From NCBI GenBank assembly GCA_011391755.1, contig JAABPZ010000086.1, positions 1-6,474 on the forward strand: 6,474 bases of DNA, in the 5' to 3' direction. This DNA is from Methanothrix sp. (GTDB lineage: Archaea; Halobacteriota; Methanosarcinia; Methanotrichales; Methanotrichaceae). Under the pieces are notes generated by a model. It ran no database searches and was not told the DNA's origin. It saw only the letters and a list, made by a program, of their open reading frames with translations. How positions within the stretch are numbered: the first letter of the stretch is position 1; each line of letters starts with the position of its first letter. This document shows positions 5,468 through 6,474 of this stretch, one piece after another. A program made the position numbers and the translations under genes.

Positions 5468-6018
5468 CGCTTTACTGCCGTGGCATTTCCGTCACCCAAG
5501 AATTCGCCTCCAAACGTCAGGATATAAGATCCCGACAGGGTATTATTTGCAGTATTATTTACCACAAACAGGTCGAGATCGTACTCGTCATATTTCTCTC
5601 TTGCGTATTCTGACTCGGCCGATCGAACGGTCAATATGAGTTCCTCCTCGGCAAAAGAACCGCTGGCAGTCACAGAATTCCCTGTGCCCCCCTTTGTCAG
5701 TGTGCCATAACCCATGATTTTGGTTCGGCCGGACGACCATAGGGTCAGATCAAGTGACCTGTCTGGCCGATCATCGAATTTTATCGACCATTTGCCGCTC
5801 AAATCATTTGGTATGGCTTTTGTCACTTGATTCTGGTTGGTAATTTGGTTGGGATTATTTTTTGGCTCAGGCGTATCCATGTTCGGACTTGTGATAATAG
5901 GCTTTGGCATGTCCATGTTCGGAGCTTTAATGCTAGGCGCTGCGATTTCACCCGGTTCCATAGCACAAGATAAACCTGAAAGCAATATTGCAAATAACAG
6001 TAAGCTTGCCAATCTCAT
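5464..6018 (-). CDS. Secreted or lipid-anchored beta-rich protein with a PNMD repeat (184 aa)
   Basis: A signal peptide is clear: MRLASLLLFAILLSGLSCA, with a cysteine at residue 18 and possible signal peptidase I cleavage after A19; the lipobox GLSC is only partly canonical. Residues about 30-66 are a Pro/Asn/Gln-rich linker with two 12-residue repeats (APNMDMPKPIIT and SPNMDTPEPKNN). Residues about 72-184 alternate hydrophobic and polar positions as in a beta-barrel or lipocalin-like fold, opening with LSGKWSIKFDD and closing with LSGSYILTFGGEFLGDG. The ATG at 6016-6018 is preferred over an in-frame ATG 39 nt upstream because GAGGT lies 7 nt before it and the signal peptide begins there. It lies 56 nt downstream of the PspAB-like gene on the same strand and may be co-transcribed. 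I do not recognise a named family; an extracytoplasmic location is the firm part. Confidence 0.75.
   Translation of the reverse strand: MRLASLLLFAILLSGLSCAMEPGEIAAPSIKAPNMDMPKPIITSPNMDTPEPKNNPNQITNQNQVTKAIPNDLSGKWSIKFDDRPDRSLDLTLWSSGRTKIMGYGTLTKGGTGNSVTASGSFAEEELILTVRSAESEYAREKYDEYDLDLFVVNNTANNTLSGSYILTFGGEFLGDGNATAVKR
5876..5923 (-). repeat. Short direct repeat encoding the PNMD motif
   Basis: The 12-mer TCCATGTTCGGA occurs at 5876-5887 and again at 5912-5923, exactly 36 nt (12 codons) apart, so repeat number can change without breaking the frame. It encodes the SPNMD and APNMD parts of the proline-rich linker. Confidence 0.7.
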
Positions 6019-6074
6019 TTTACTAACCTCACATCTGGGACAAATGGTTGGTGGCAATTTTTACATGCTAATTA

Positions 6075-6474
6075 CTAAAGCGGCATCCCCCACATGGGAT
6101 ACCACTTGCTTTCGTCCTTTTCGATGGGCATTTCCTTCTCCATCAGAGCTTTCAGCCGAAACTCCCGGGATGTGTCGCGCTGCCGGTCGCTTGCCGGGAC
6201 GAAGGGATAGTAAGAGCCCAGCTTGAAGTTATAGATCCAGTAGATTACAGCCTCGCCCCGGAAGCGGTAGACGGCAGCCAGGAGCTGCGTCCCAAAGCCC
6301 TGCTCCATGAGGATCTGGCTTATCATTTGAATGTTAGTCACCAGATCTTCGAAGTCCGAGTCCGCCAAAACTACCCATACGTAATTGTACTCATCCTTCT
6401 GGATTTTGTACTCGGTGCCTGTCTCCTTGATGCTTATCTTGAGCAGCTCCTCGATCTCGGCTCGAGCTGCCTCG
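6075..6474 (-). CDS. pspAB: PspAB-like PspA-associated protein, C-terminal part (N terminus outside window)
   Basis: The frame is open from the window edge to its stop at 6075-6077, giving 132 visible residues. The sequence matches the pattern I recall for PspA-associated protein PspAB: EIEELLKIS, then TGTEYKIQKDEYNYVWVVLADSDFEDLV, then QILMEQGFGTQLLAAVYRF and the aromatic run VYWIYNFKLGSYYPFVP (here IYWIYNF), ending LKALMEKEMPIEKDESKWYPMWGMP. PspAB occurs in archaea and actinobacteria near PspA phage-shock proteins or the HtpX membrane protease, and is linked to envelope stress; its exact activity is not established. About 60 residues seem to be missing at the N terminus. A TTG at 6366-6368 would give a shorter ORF, but conserved residues continue upstream of it, so it is not the start. 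Identification is from memory of the family, without a search. Confidence 0.7.
   Translation of the reverse strand, partial: EAARAEIEELLKISIKETGTEYKIQKDEYNYVWVVLADSDFEDLVTNIQMISQILMEQGFGTQLLAAVYRFRGEAVIYWIYNFKLGSYYPFVPASDRQRDTSREFRLKALMEKEMPIEKDESKWYPMWGMPL

Noticed and set aside
6019..6057. Upstream start adding 13 residues (MPPTICPRCEVSK) to the exported protein
   Set aside because: It would bury the signal peptide behind a charged, Cys-containing extension and cover the Shine-Dalgarno serving the ATG at 6016-6018.
5837..6226. Plus-strand 129-aa frame opposite the lipoprotein and pspAB genes
   Set aside because: It is antisense to two better-supported genes; its apparent hydrophobic repeat is the complement of the PNMD repeat.

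Overview
The window looks archaeal, most likely from a methanogen of the Methanothrix (Methanosaeta) type. This is an inference from the mix of features: BRE/TATA-style promoters, Shine-Dalgarno sequences close to GGAGGTGATC, TPR proteins, a PspAB-like protein and an ACR3-centred arsenic operon of moderate GC. No rRNA or tRNA is present to confirm it.

Layout. (1) Positions 61-564, minus strand: the C-terminal part of a TPR-repeat protein that has lost its 5' end. (2) Positions 565-1650: a complete, AT-rich IS630/Tc1-mariner family insertion sequence with imperfect terminal inverted repeats and flanking TA dinucleotides. Its transposase is split into orfA (helix-turn-helix) and orfB (DD34E catalytic domain), joined in phase by a textbook -1 slippery heptamer of A residues. 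(3) Positions 1651-2090: no convincing intact gene, only short open frames on the minus strand that may be decayed coding sequence. (4) Positions 2091-4995, plus strand: an arsenic-resistance operon. A BRE/TATA promoter is followed by an inverted repeat over the predicted start site (likely ArsR operator). Then come a 49-aa Cys-rich zinc-ribbon-like protein, an ArsR repressor with the ELCxC arsenite site, a membrane-anchored tandem rhodanese protein whose two catalytic cysteines are both replaced, and an ACR3 arsenite exporter. (5) Positions 4996-5463: a hairpin after acr3, then a gene-poor stretch with a roughly 100-bp very GC-rich, foldable block and one doubtful small ORF. (6) Positions 5464-6474, minus strand: a secreted or lipid-anchored beta-rich protein, and upstream of it the C-terminal two thirds of a PspAB-like protein running off the window edge.

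How the genes work together. The plus-strand cluster is compact: the stop-to-start gaps are 14, 0 and 36 nt, each start has a good Shine-Dalgarno, and the arsR Shine-Dalgarno lies immediately after the stop of the small ORF. The expected logic is that ArsR represses its own promoter, arsenite binding to the ELCAC cysteines releases it, and ACR3 exports arsenite. The small CxxC/CxxC protein and the cysteine-poor rhodanese-fold membrane protein are the less understood parts. Their fixed place between promoter, sensor and exporter suggests a role in metalloid handling, but that is inference.
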